Below are positions 1 to 9,124 of a stretch of DNA of 64,000 nt, in pieces (positions within the stretch are counted from its first letter, which is position 1; every line of letters begins with the position of its first letter). The notes below the pieces were generated by a model that saw only the letters and a program-made list of their open reading frames with translations, made no database searches and had not been told where the DNA came from. Location: the NCBI RefSeq assembly GCF_004514475.2, contig NZ_MYFO02000008.1, positions 1 to 64,000 of the forward strand. The letters run 5' to 3'. The stretch is from Paenibacillus athensensis (GTDB lineage Bacteria > Bacillota > Bacilli > Paenibacillales > NBRC-103111). The translations under genes and the position numbers were made by a program.

Positions 1-1
1 A

Positions 2-661
2 GCGACATGGGCTCAAGATCCTCAACGGACATTAAGTTTCGATGGCGTAGACGATAAAGTGACGGTAGGCAATTTGGGACCCAGACCTACGCAAGGAACA
101 ATTGAGTTTTGGTTAAACTCCAGCGATGTGCAAGATTATCGAAACCCGTTTGCGACTAATGATGGGAATATTGGAATTCGATTCGAACAATCATCCAGTG
201 GTGACTCCTTTGTTGTAGTGATGGGGGATGATACCGGAAATTACTCGGTTCACACATATCGGCCCCAGAGTAATCCTTTATCTCCGGGTATTTGGTATCA
301 TGTCGCCCTGGTATGGGATTCATCGCAGAATAAAGTATGGGGATATTTGAACGGAAAAGCCATGTTCAGTGGCGAGGCCCAGACACTGTGGAGCACTACG
401 TTCAATGATGTCAAATTCGGAAGCGGTCTCTCTATTTCTCCAAACAGATGGTTTAAGGGAAATATGAAAGATATCCGCATCTGGAATGTGGCTCGTTCCC
501 AGAACCAAATTATTGCTGGGATGAATGAGATCAGTTCAAATGAATCCGGACTAGCAGGAAGATGGATGTTAAATGAAGGATTTGGAACTACAGTATATGA
601 TCTTACCAATAATCGTAAAGATGGAACTGTAATGGGAGCTACTTGGCAACCGTTATATTGA
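2..661 (+). CDS. LamG/concanavalin-like jellyroll protein, 3' part
   Basis: The reading frame is open from the left edge, so the true start lies outside the window; the visible part is 219 codons. The sequence LSFDGVDDKV followed by GTIEFWL, a WYHVALVWD strand and a closing KDIRIWNVARS is the usual pattern of a LamG/pentraxin-like beta-sandwich that binds carbohydrate or protein outside the cell. It ends 125 bp before the Rhs protease gene on the same strand, and may be co-transcribed with it. No catalytic motif is visible. The specific ligand cannot be read from the sequence. Confidence 0.75.
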   Translation, partial: ATWAQDPQRTLSFDGVDDKVTVGNLGPRPTQGTIEFWLNSSDVQDYRNPFATNDGNIGIRFEQSSSGDSFVVVMGDDTGNYSVHTYRPQSNPLSPGIWYHVALVWDSSQNKVWGYLNGKAMFSGEAQTLWSTTFNDVKFGSGLSISPNRWFKGNMKDIRIWNVARSQNQIIAGMNEISSNESGLAGRWMLNEGFGTTVYDLTNNRKDGTVMGATWQPLY

Positions 662-786
662 TTACGAGAAGCGGCGTAAAGAATATTATGGAATGTCCTT
701 ATAAGCAAATCGTTCCTATTACTACCTTCATCATTCAATCTGTTGTCTCGTCCATTATTAAATTTAATCACTTTGTGGAGGTTAAA

Positions 787-3700
787 ATGAAACAAAGATT
801 AATATCGATATTGCTACTTTTTGTGTTGTTATTTACCTTTGCTGCACCGCCTGCAGCGTGGGCACAAGCCCCAGCGAAAGCTGGGGAGAGCAACAAGAGC
901 GCCAATAATGCAACAGGTTATATTATCAAATTCAAGGACGCGGACAAAGGGCGTAAAGCGCTTGGCAAATTGAATAAAAAGAACACGAAGTCGTTCCGTC
1001 ACTTGCCCAAGCATGCGACAGCGGCGCTTTCTCCCGAGGAGGCGCAGTCGCTCCGCCAAGATCCGAATGTGGCTTATATTGAAAAAGACAGTCTGGTCGA
1101 GAAAGCCGGAGATGTCGTACCGCCCAGCCTCACGCAAATTCATGTGCCTGAAGCCCAAGCAGAGCAGCTCTATGGCGACGGTGTGAAGGTAGCCGTCCTG
1201 GATACGGGCATTTCCGCTACCTCGCCGGAGCTGCGCCTGGCTGGAAGCACCTCCTTTGTTCCCAACGAGCCCTCGGTCGACGATATGAACGGACATGGCA
1301 CGTTTGTCGCTGGCCTTGTGGCAGCGTTGAAGGATGATCAAGGATTGGTCGGCGTAGCTCCTCATGCCAGCCTCTACAATGTAAAGGTGCTCGACGGCAG
1401 CGGTAGTGGCACTTACAGCCAAGTTATTCAAGCGATTGAATGGGCCATCGACAACCACATGGATGTTGTGGTGATGAGCTTTGCCGGCACCGAGTATTCA
1501 GCTGCTTTGGAAGAAGCGATGCAGGATGCTTACAACAGCGGTATTCTGCTGGTTGCGGCAGCAGGCAATGCGGGCACGTCTACAGTCGCATACCCGGCGA
1601 AGTTTAACTCCGTCATTGGAGTTGGCGCAGTGGACAGCGGCAACCAACGGGCTCCGTTTTCCAATACGGGCGTTGAAGTGGAACTGGTTGCGCCCGGTGT
1701 TGGGGTACAGGGACTTTCCCTCCATCAAGGGTATGTCAATCTGAGCGGCACGTCGGTGGCTGTACCACAGGTCGCCGGCGTAGCGGCACTATTGAAAAGT
1801 GTGCATCCCGACTACACCAATCAGCAGCTGCGAAGCGTGCTGAAGGATACAGCCACCCCTTTGGGTCCGTCGGAGCAGTACGGCAGCGGGCTGGTTAACG
1901 CAGCGGGAGCGCTTCATCTTTCGCAGCAAACGACTCCAACGCCGCAGCCGACTCCGTCGACTTCACCTGCGCCTGTGGAAAGCAGTTCGGATCCTACAGG
2001 CGATGTATTAACGGTAGCAGGATTGGCTGAACAATATGCCATTGCTGAGAGTGAAATTGCCGCTCAACTGAATCTCGGTTATTCGCTGCAGGAAATCCGT
2101 CAAGCGCTGCAGGCTCAAGCTACAGCTTCCTCGGAGATGACGCTGGCTGATCAATTGCATGCCCTGAATCCGGCGATTCAAGCGCAAAACGGGGCCTACA
2201 ACTATTCGGCCACGGCTCTGGAGCCACAGCCGGATACGTATGTACCGTCGTATGTTGAGGAGGCTCCGGCTCGTGTAACGGACGATACGTATGGTACAGA
2301 GCAACAAGTGTCGATTGCAGCGGACTTTCCAACCAGCTACGACGCTTTCGCTGTGGCACAAACGAGTACCAAGGTGGACAGCGCGCCATACTCCGTGTCC
2401 TCCGGTGCAGAAAGTATTTCCACTGTGGACGGTTCTCTGCAAATCCAATCGACCGACTTGACGTTGCCCGGACGGGGCGGCACGGGGTTTGCTTTGAATC
2501 GGATTTACAGCAGCTCGGATGCGAATTATTATGACCGGCGTGCGGATAGTGCCGGGTATTACCTGACGAAGTGTTTTCCGGAGTTTCGGGCCATCATCGA
2601 GCAGTGGCAGGGCGGGGACACCTATACGCTCTATCAGGATACGACCTTCTATGTCTACCTGTTCTTTCAAAATAATGGCTATACCACGACGATCAACAAC
2701 CCGTATCCGCGCTACGATATGGACCACGTCGAAGACGGCGTGTTTGTAGAGCAGCGTAATCGGGAAATGACGGAATTCAAGGCGCGGGATGCAGCAACCG
2801 ATCCGCCTTATGCGACATTATCGAATATCGTCATGAATGGCGTGACGTATCGGGTGAAGCTGTATCCGACGGGGCATTTGATCAGAGATCCCGGTTTTGT
2901 AACCTCCTTTCAAGGTATTGGCTATTACAATCACAATCTGCCGCAAGATATTGAGAATCGTTTTCCAATCGGTAAAGGCTGGCGATGGGATATTCCGTAC
3001 GTGGAGGCCAAGGGCGGTATTCGTTATGTGCATCTGCAAGGCGGAGCAAGCTATGAATTGGATGCTTCCTCTTATCAATTGCTGAATTATCCGTGGAAGG
3101 ATTTACGGATGCAGCGGGACTATTCCACGGTCACTGTAGGGGGCATCAATTCCTATTACGTGCTGATCTCTATCAGTGGGCAAAGACAATACTTTTCATC
3201 AGACGGTCGATTATTGCGCATGCAAGATGCGTATAGCAATGCGGTAGATTTCTACTATTCTTCGACATCCCCCTTTAACTTGACCAAGATCAAGGATGCG
3301 CTTGGAAATGAAATCAACATCACGTACTCAACGGGACAGGTGACGCTTACGCAGGGCGACCGGACGGTACAGTACATCAAGACGAAGGACCCGCAGGGCA
3401 ACAAGGATTTGCTCACCAGTGTGGTTGATGCCGGCGGACGAACCACCCGGTATACGTATGATATTGCCCCGGCCTCCTATGATTTGGTTGGCGCTGCGAT
3501 GAAAGAGAATTACACCGCGCTGCTCAAGAATGTGTATCACCCGACGCAAGCGCGTTCGGTGTATACGTATGAAACGTTTACCCGTAGCCTGGGACCAACG
3601 GCCAAGGAGCAGACGAGTCGCATTGCATCGCGCGAGGAAGCGGTGGATTATGTCAATGGCAGTACCGAGACGTTTAACCATGTGAATTTCACTTACGCGG

Positions 3701-6700
3701 GAGATGGCGGGGCAAATGTGCGCTACCCGTTGAATTTTAGCACGACGCGCAATGATGGATTAACTCAAACGACCTACTCGTATAAAAAATCGTATCTCAA
3801 CGATACGACGCCTTCGGTGTTTTACAACCAGAAAATCACGCAGCAAGCAGGGACGGAGAAGCAGGAGACCCAGCAAACCTTTGACGAGGCTCATCAACGC
3901 GCCGTACCGACACAGGTGACCGTAACGCATACAAGCGGTACAACGGTATCCCCGATGACGACAATTACTCGTACCTACGATGATTATGGTAACGTGACCA
4001 GTGAAACCGATCCGGACAATCATACGAGCATCTACACCTATGACGTGAATACACACCTGCTGCTCAGTCAGCTCGAACCGATTAACAGCAACTTGTCACG
4101 TTTGGTTCAATACCAGCGCAACGTACAGGGCAGCGTCACACAGCTTGCTATTCGCGACGCTTCGCCAGCCGGAGCGGCTGGAGAGTTGAAGTCGCAGGTC
4201 AATTACGCCTACGACAGCTTCGGCAATGCGGTCACGGTCACGCTCAAGGATGACAATAACCGAAATACCGTGATCAATCGCAGCTACGGTGCGGCTTACA
4301 GCAGCGGGTTTTTGACCAGCCAGTCCACCAGTGTAACGGATGTCAACGGACAAGCCTCTACGATCACGGAAAGTATGCAATATAACGCATCGACCGGGGC
4401 GATGACGAAATACACGGATGGCAAGGGGAATCCAACCAACTACCAGTACGATGTGCTGGGGCGATTGACGAAAGCTACCTTTGTTGATAACAGTCAGGTC
4501 AATGTGACTTACGATGACGTTAATAACAAAGTAACGGCTGTAGATCCAACGGGCTTGACGACGGTCACCCAATGGGACCCGCTCGGCCGGAAAACCTCAG
4601 AGGGAATTAGCGGCAGCGGATCGGTAACTTACGGGTATGATGCCTATGGGAGAACCGTATGGACGCAGGATGCACTGGGACACCGAACCTCCTTCGGTTA
4701 CGATGCTTGGGGACGATTGACCCAGACGGTATATCCGGACGGTTTCAGCGCGGGAGTGACCTATGATGACGTTCACTTTACGGTAACGACGACGGATGCG
4801 GAAAGCAATCAGACCCGAGAAACGTATGATGTGCGCAAGCGGTTGGTGAAAAAGGATTGGTTGAAAGCAAGCGGTCCGGTGACCGTGGGCAGCTATACGT
4901 ATGACTTTGCCGGCAATCTGTTGACAAGCACGGACGGCAATCAAAAGACGACGAATTATTCCTATGACGTGCTGGGTCGCTTGTCGGCGGTCAAGGATGC
5001 GATGTCGCAAACGACCTCGTATACCTACAGCTTAGCTAACAAGCTGACACAGGTTCGCTATGCCGATGGCAATACGCTGCAGAAGCAATACGATGAAGCG
5101 GGTCGACTGATCAAAAGCATCGATGCGGCAGGTCAGATCGATACGTACTTCTACGACGCAAACAGTAACTTGACCCAACACGTGGATCGCAAAGGTCAAG
5201 TACAAACCAATACCTACAATAACCGCAATTTGCTCACCGGCAGCCAACTTGGTGCGGAAACGATCACGTATAGCTACGATGCAGCAGGTCGCCGGTTGAC
5301 GATGAAGGACGCAACGGGAACGACCACGTACGCGTATGACCCTGTAACCAAACGAGCGAGCTCTGTAACCTTCCCGGACGGCAAAAGCATTGCGTATCAG
5401 TTTGATACGCAGGGCAATCGGACGCAAATGACCGATCCGTTCGGCAACACTACGGTATATGGCTACGATACGCGCAATCGCTTGACCGGGGTAGGAAGTA
5501 GCGTTGGCAACTGGGATGCAGCCTACACCTACAAAAAGAATGATCTGCTGGCCGGTGTCCAACAAGCCAATGGGATGAATTGGACCTACGGGTACGACGG
5601 TGCCAATTTGGTAAACCTGATGCAGCGCAAGGGCAGCAGCACGGTTGTCAACAGCTTTAGCTATGGTTATGACAACAATTTTAATCAAACCAGCAAAACG
5701 GAGAATGGCACGAGCAGCACCTATACGTACGATCCGTTGAACCGGATCGGTACCGCGAGTCCTTTTCAGGAGCAGTACAGCTACGATGCCCGGGGCAATC
5801 GTCAAACCATGCAGACCAGTAAGGCGATGAATCTGGATGGGGCGAGTTACACGTATGACGAACGCAACCGGCTGACACAAGTGACGACAGAAGATGGAAA
5901 AACCGTCTCGTATCGATATAATGGAGATGGGATGTTGTACGAACGTACGGAAAACGGGGCGACAACGCGGTATTATTACGACGGAGCCGACATGATCGCT
6001 GAGGCTGCCGTGACCGGAGGGACGACAACTCTACAAGCGCGTTATGTCCGTGGGAACGGCTTAGCAGCGCGTGTAGATGCAGCAGGAAGCAAGAAATACT
6101 ATCTAAGCAACGGGCACGGAGACGTTGTCGGGCTGGCAGATGGAAGCGGAAACGTGATCAACCAATATGCGTATGATCTGTGGGGGAATCCGCTGACGAC
6201 CAGTGAAGCGGTGACACAACCGTTCCGTTACAGCGGGGAGATGTGGGATAGCAGCACCAATCTTCAATACCTGCGCGCACGTTGGTATGATCCGTCTATG
6301 GGGCGGTTTATTAGTGAAGATAGCTATGAGGGGCAAATCGATAATCCGCTGAGTTTGAATTTGTATGCGTATGTGAGTAACAATCCGCTGACGCATATTG
6401 ACCCCAGCGGACATGAAGCTGCGCCTCAGATTGATTGGAGTTCTATCGGACGACAAGGGCTAAGCGTTATTAAGGGTGGAGCGCAGGGCGCCGAACAAGG
6501 AGCAGGAAAAGGCGGTTTGATCGGTGTAGTAGTTGGTGCAGTAATAGGAGCTCTATTTCTTGAACCAGAACATGCAGGGGAAAGCGTAGAGGATACCAAC
6601 AAATTGTTTGCAAACGACAGTGGGTTTTCAATTTTGACTGCTGATCAAGCCAAAAATTATAAGGACGACAAAAATGGAAATTATGTTTTTAGAGCAATAA

Positions 6701-7077
6701 CAGACTTTGATAGAGGTAGCCTTTTGCAAGGAAAAGGTTTGGTATCCAAATATACACCGCCAAATTTAGAATGGACATTGCTTCAACACTGCACATGGGG
6801 AGGAGCAGATTCCAAAGGTAAAGATATTTCGATAGGTCATGATCCTTGGATTGCAACAACAAAAGATTTCAGTGTAGCCCAGAGATTTAATTCTGGAAAC
6901 GGAATTGTCGTTATTGATTTAAATAAGGTTAATTCAGAAAAGAAAATTCCGATGTACGAATTTTGGGGAAACGATGATCTGGAAGGGGGACTTGCCGATG
7001 TTTACGGTTTTGCAGAACAAGAAATATCAGTTTACAAATATATTCCGCAAAGTGCGATTGTGGGGTATGTTCCATGA
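787..7077 (+). CDS. Secreted subtilisin-Rhs/YD-repeat polymorphic toxin
   Basis: Product of 2096 aa. I start it at the ATG at 787, which follows GTGGAGG and begins a clear signal peptide (MKQRLISILLLF to AWAQA); the frame stays open upstream but without a signal. Order of parts: inhibitor I9-like propeptide (about residues 45-110); subtilase domain with triad D139 (VLDTG), H170 (GHGTF), S323 (GTSVA) and oxyanion N261; a Thr/Pro-rich linker; a long YD-repeat shell (about 560-1825); the Rhs core with YDPSMGRF and ending DPSGH near 1876; then a 220-aa tip. The tip is AT-rich compared with the shell, as usual for exchangeable toxins. In the tip, R1969 (YVFRAI), T2024/T2025 (WIATTKD) and E2079 (AEQEISV) are spaced like the R-S/T-E residues of ADP-ribosyltransferase toxins; that is an inference. 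The protease could release or process the shell. It overlaps the next gene by four bases. Confidence 0.88.
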   Translation: MKQRLISILLLFVLLFTFAAPPAAWAQAPAKAGESNKSANNATGYIIKFKDADKGRKALGKLNKKNTKSFRHLPKHATAALSPEEAQSLRQDPNVAYIEKDSLVEKAGDVVPPSLTQIHVPEAQAEQLYGDGVKVAVLDTGISATSPELRLAGSTSFVPNEPSVDDMNGHGTFVAGLVAALKDDQGLVGVAPHASLYNVKVLDGSGSGTYSQVIQAIEWAIDNHMDVVVMSFAGTEYSAALEEAMQDAYNSGILLVAAAGNAGTSTVAYPAKFNSVIGVGAVDSGNQRAPFSNTGVEVELVAPGVGVQGLSLHQGYVNLSGTSVAVPQVAGVAALLKSVHPDYTNQQLRSVLKDTATPLGPSEQYGSGLVNAAGALHLSQQTTPTPQPTPSTSPAPVESSSDPTGDVLTVAGLAEQYAIAESEIAAQLNLGYSLQEIRQALQAQATASSEMTLADQLHALNPAIQAQNGAYNYSATALEPQPDTYVPSYVEEAPARVTDDTYGTEQQVSIAADFPTSYDAFAVAQTSTKVDSAPYSVSSGAESISTVDGSLQIQSTDLTLPGRGGTGFALNRIYSSSDANYYDRRADSAGYYLTKCFPEFRAIIEQWQGGDTYTLYQDTTFYVYLFFQNNGYTTTINNPYPRYDMDHVEDGVFVEQRNREMTEFKARDAATDPPYATLSNIVMNGVTYRVKLYPTGHLIRDPGFVTSFQGIGYYNHNLPQDIENRFPIGKGWRWDIPYVEAKGGIRYVHLQGGASYELDASSYQLLNYPWKDLRMQRDYSTVTVGGINSYYVLISISGQRQYFSSDGRLLRMQDAYSNAVDFYYSSTSPFNLTKIKDALGNEINITYSTGQVTLTQGDRTVQYIKTKDPQGNKDLLTSVVDAGGRTTRYTYDIAPASYDLVGAAMKENYTALLKNVYHPTQARSVYTYETFTRSLGPTAKEQTSRIASREEAVDYVNGSTETFNHVNFTYAGDGGANVRYPLNFSTTRNDGLTQTTYSYKKSYLNDTTPSVFYNQKITQQAGTEKQETQQTFDEAHQRAVPTQVTVTHTSGTTVSPMTTITRTYDDYGNVTSETDPDNHTSIYTYDVNTHLLLSQLEPINSNLSRLVQYQRNVQGSVTQLAIRDASPAGAAGELKSQVNYAYDSFGNAVTVTLKDDNNRNTVINRSYGAAYSSGFLTSQSTSVTDVNGQASTITESMQYNASTGAMTKYTDGKGNPTNYQYDVLGRLTKATFVDNSQVNVTYDDVNNKVTAVDPTGLTTVTQWDPLGRKTSEGISGSGSVTYGYDAYGRTVWTQDALGHRTSFGYDAWGRLTQTVYPDGFSAGVTYDDVHFTVTTTDAESNQTRETYDVRKRLVKKDWLKASGPVTVGSYTYDFAGNLLTSTDGNQKTTNYSYDVLGRLSAVKDAMSQTTSYTYSLANKLTQVRYADGNTLQKQYDEAGRLIKSIDAAGQIDTYFYDANSNLTQHVDRKGQVQTNTYNNRNLLTGSQLGAETITYSYDAAGRRLTMKDATGTTTYAYDPVTKRASSVTFPDGKSIAYQFDTQGNRTQMTDPFGNTTVYGYDTRNRLTGVGSSVGNWDAAYTYKKNDLLAGVQQANGMNWTYGYDGANLVNLMQRKGSSTVVNSFSYGYDNNFNQTSKTENGTSSTYTYDPLNRIGTASPFQEQYSYDARGNRQTMQTSKAMNLDGASYTYDERNRLTQVTTEDGKTVSYRYNGDGMLYERTENGATTRYYYDGADMIAEAAVTGGTTTLQARYVRGNGLAARVDAAGSKKYYLSNGHGDVVGLADGSGNVINQYAYDLWGNPLTTSEAVTQPFRYSGEMWDSSTNLQYLRARWYDPSMGRFISEDSYEGQIDNPLSLNLYAYVSNNPLTHIDPSGHEAAPQIDWSSIGRQGLSVIKGGAQGAEQGAGKGGLIGVVVGAVIGALFLEPEHAGESVEDTNKLFANDSGFSILTADQAKNYKDDKNGNYVFRAITDFDRGSLLQGKGLVSKYTPPNLEWTLLQHCTWGGADSKGKDISIGHDPWIATTKDFSVAQRFNSGNGIVVIDLNKVNSEKKIPMYEFWGNDDLEGGLADVYGFAEQEISVYKYIPQSAIVGYVP

Positions 7078-7388
7078 GCAGTGAGAAATTAATTGATTTG
7101 GAGAAAAGACTTTCCCGTATATGTATCCAGATGCTTCCGCGCTTAAAGGTTGAACAGATCATTAACGAATCAGACTTTGAGCAACTTTTTATATGCTTGG
7201 ACGATTTAAAAGAATACATGCATCAAAAGACCGATATTCCGAGAAGCTTGGTCAGCAAACTGTTTCTTTTATATTTTTCTGTCAACAAGGCATTGAGCTT
7301 TATCCCTACGTCTGAACAAACAAATGAAGTATACTCAAGATTGACCATTGGTTTGGCGGCAATATTTGATGATAATTATTTAAGTTAA
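7074..7388 (+). CDS. Probable immunity protein for the Rhs toxin tip
   Basis: 104 aa, AT-rich, acidic and mostly helical in appearance, with no signal peptide. Its ATG overlaps the toxin stop codon (ATGA), the classical place and spacing for a cognate immunity gene in Rhs, CDI and WapA loci. I recognise no named immunity family. The assignment rests on position, size and composition. It is followed directly by the hairpin trailer seen after the other cassettes. Confidence 0.6.
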   Translation: MSSEKLIDLEKRLSRICIQMLPRLKVEQIINESDFEQLFICLDDLKEYMHQKTDIPRSLVSKLFLLYFSVNKALSFIPTSEQTNEVYSRLTIGLAAIFDDNYLS

Positions 7389-7407
7389 CTGGTGTTGGTT
7401 TGTGCTG

Positions 7408-7441
7408 AAACCGTCTTGCGATCTCGCTTGGCGGTTTTTTC
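7408..7441 (+). terminator. Cassette trailer hairpin, copy 1
   Basis: AAACCG at 7408-7413 pairs with CGGTTT at 7432-7437, with an inner GCGA/TCGC helix and a run of T after it. It sits 20 bp after the immunity gene and works as an intrinsic terminator on paper. Related hairpins follow the other cassettes at 10226, 10755 and, decayed, at 12348. Confidence 0.7.
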
Positions 7442-7502
7442 TTTATTGTCATGGGTGTGATGACAACGGAATCATTATTTAGGCGCTTCATGGTTTACAA
7501 GC

Positions 7503-7783
7503 GCCGGAACCCCCGAAGGATCAAAGCCGATGCCTTCGGCAGCCAGCTACGGCCTCACCGCGCCTTCGGCGGGATCAGCGACCTGCCACAAGTGGCTTCC
7601 CCGCCGGGAGTGCTGGCGACTGGCCCCTGAGCGAACAGGCTGCGCCGTTCGAGTTGGTTGGCCAGTCAGCCAGCGCCCCGGCGCAGGGGGAAGCCACGCG
7701 GCAGGCCGCTGATCCGAAGGCGCTTTCGGTGAGGCCACTGGCTGCCGCCGCCTGCGGCTTTGATCCTTCCGGCTCCCCTTCGC
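7503..7783 (+). ncRNA. Very long imperfect hairpin (arms of about 110 nt)
   Basis: Arms 7516-7625 and 7660-7768 are near-complete reverse complements with a 34-nt loop. Paired blocks I could match by eye: 7516-7529/7755-7768, 7538-7546/7738-7746, 7551-7560/7727-7736, 7561-7569/7714-7722, 7573-7580/7707-7714, 7582-7587/7700-7705, 7592-7602/7687-7697, 7603-7608/7677-7682, 7612-7617/7669-7674 and 7618-7625/7660-7667, about 87 pairs. Outer GCCGGAA/TTCCGGC may extend it. Open frames on both strands here are a by-product of GC-rich symmetry. Whether it is transcribed is unknown; it could be part of the structured RNA that follows, or a transposon end. Confidence 0.6.
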
Positions 7784-8061
7784 TTTCGCGATCGAACTTG
7801 GCTCGTGCTTCGCGGCTTTTCGGGGCAACGCCATCGCTGGCTCTTATCCCACAGACAAACTTCGTTTGCTTACAAACGCCCATCGCTCCGCAGTCCTTGG
7901 CTCCTTCCGTTCGTTGGGGCTGGATACGCTCCTGCTCGACTGGCTTGCCCCTCACCCGTAGACCCTGATCCACGAACCAGCAGGCTTCCCCTGCGATTCC
8001 TGGTACGTTCATGATGAACATGTCTTTCCAAACTGATGTTTACAGTGCCTTTCCGAGCAAG
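7784..8061. other. Linker of the structured element, no gene seen
   Basis: GC-rich sequence between the giant hairpin and the compact RNA domain. I see no ribosome binding site or conserved protein in any frame. Some further pairing is possible, such as GGGGCAA at 7822-7828 with TTGCCCC at 7945-7951 and a local GTTCATGATGAAC palindrome near 8007, which suggests that the whole 7503-8314 stretch is one folded unit. Confidence 0.4.
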
Positions 8062-8314
8062 AGCGCAAATAGGAGTTGAAATCCGGCGATTACACCTATC
8101 TGTCGAACATGGAACGGGCTTGTTGATGCGTAATCTCATTGTATCGCGGGGGCGCACCTTCACTTATTCCTGGCTTCGTTGAGTAGGCTTCGGAGGGAAT
8201 AAGTGGAGGAGGTTGCAGGTACTTAGGTCAGTTGGGTGGGAGCGCCTACCTTCAACAAGCCATTTTGTTCCATGAACGAGGATAGGTGGGGCCGGATTTC
8301 AACGCTTTTGCGCT
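8062..8314 (+). ncRNA. Candidate structured RNA with closed multi-helix fold
   Basis: The ends pair with each other and helices nest inward: 8062-8069/8307-8314, 8075-8087/8291-8303 (13 bp, GTTGAAATCCGGC with its complement), 8094-8100/8281-8287, 8108-8115/8267-8274, 8117-8126/8252-8261. Inside are two local hairpins: 8157-8170/8196-8209 (14 bp) and 8235-8240/8245-8250 with loop AGCG. Non-Watson-Crick pairs in the two local hairpins (8160/8206 and 8238/8247) are U-G if the plus strand is the RNA but would be A-C on the minus strand, so the RNA is probably plus-sense. I cannot name a family. No group II intron domain V or reverse transcriptase is visible. HEARO/omega-type RNAs are a comparison to test, not a claim. 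Confidence 0.65.
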
Positions 8315-9083
8315 ATCTCCGCTGAACAGGCGTCAAATAACCTAAGGTTCCATGAATCCGATGCTTGTTAAACCAGTTAACATAGTCATATAGCTCCAAT
8401 TCCAGGTGACGAAAGCTTTGGAAGTTCTTCTGGTTCACAAACTCTGTTTTCATAATCTTGTATGTAGCTTCAGCCACCGCGTTGTCGTACGGGCAGCCCT
8501 TCATACTTAGTGATCGCCCAATTTGAAAGGTTTCCAAAAGCTCGTCCATCTTCTGGTTGTTGAACTCGCTGCCACGATCCGTATGAAACCATTGAATGTG
8601 GCTTAGATCGCCCTTAACGGTCGCGAAGGCACGGGTAATTAGAGCCGCGTCCTTGTTCGGGCCGGCACTGTGACCAATAATTTCTCGATTAAATAGATCC
8701 ACCCAAACACAAATGTAATGCCATCGGTTCTGGACATTCACATCCGTCAAATCACTGACGACGAAGCGTTTCACTTTCGTTTGCTCAAACTCCCGTCGTA
8801 GAATATTAGCCGTCCTCGACTCGTTACATGCCGTTTTATGGGGCTTATATTGCGCTACGGTGTACGTGGAAACAAGCCCTTGCTCGCTCATCATGCGGCC
8901 AATGCGGCGTCTGGAGACGATGAATCCACGCTCGTGAAGCTTCACTTTGATCTTGCGTGTGCCGTAGGCTTTTCGGTTCTTGTGAAAGATATCCACAATC
9001 GCTTCGGTAATAGCGTCTTCCGTAGCCCGTTCTTGGGCGTCATAATAAAAGGTACTTCTTGCGATTTGCAGGACTTCGCACAT
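8313..9083 (-). CDS. IS3-family transposase OrfB (integrase core), C-terminus cut
   Basis: 256 aa. An HTH_21-like N-terminus (RSTFYYDAQ, KAYGTRKI) precedes an rve integrase core with the DDE residues visible in SDLTDV, HTDRGSEF and NAVAEATYK. It ends LTPVQRR, where the related tail at 9661 reads LTPIQYRHAAFIKFV, so the last residues were lost. The frame runs open upstream of the ATG into orfA in the -1 phase, which fits IS3-type frameshifting to make OrfAB; the slippery site is not a textbook one. Catalytic residues are intact. Confidence 0.85.
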   Translation of the reverse strand: MCEVLQIARSTFYYDAQERATEDAITEAIVDIFHKNRKAYGTRKIKVKLHERGFIVSRRRIGRMMSEQGLVSTYTVAQYKPHKTACNESRTANILRREFEQTKVKRFVVSDLTDVNVQNRWHYICVWVDLFNREIIGHSAGPNKDAALITRAFATVKGDLSHIQWFHTDRGSEFNNQKMDELLETFQIGRSLSMKGCPYDNAVAEATYKIMKTEFVNQKNFQSFRHLELELYDYVNWFNKHRIHGTLGYLTPVQRR

Positions 9084-9124
9084 TGCTGATACCGAGTATT
9101 TATCACGATTGTTTTGAATGATAG

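Noticed and set aside
643-786. In-frame extension upstream of the subtilisin-Rhs start
   Set aside because: It overlaps the LamG gene end, has no ribosome site and would bury the signal peptide.
7575-8021. 148-codon minus-strand ORF and overlapping plus-strand ORFs in the structured element
   Set aside because: They lie across the giant hairpin, have no ribosome sites, and both strands are open because of base composition and symmetry.
8062-8314. Group II intron interpretation
   Set aside because: No domain V-like hairpin, no intron reverse transcriptase and no clear GUGYG start were seen.
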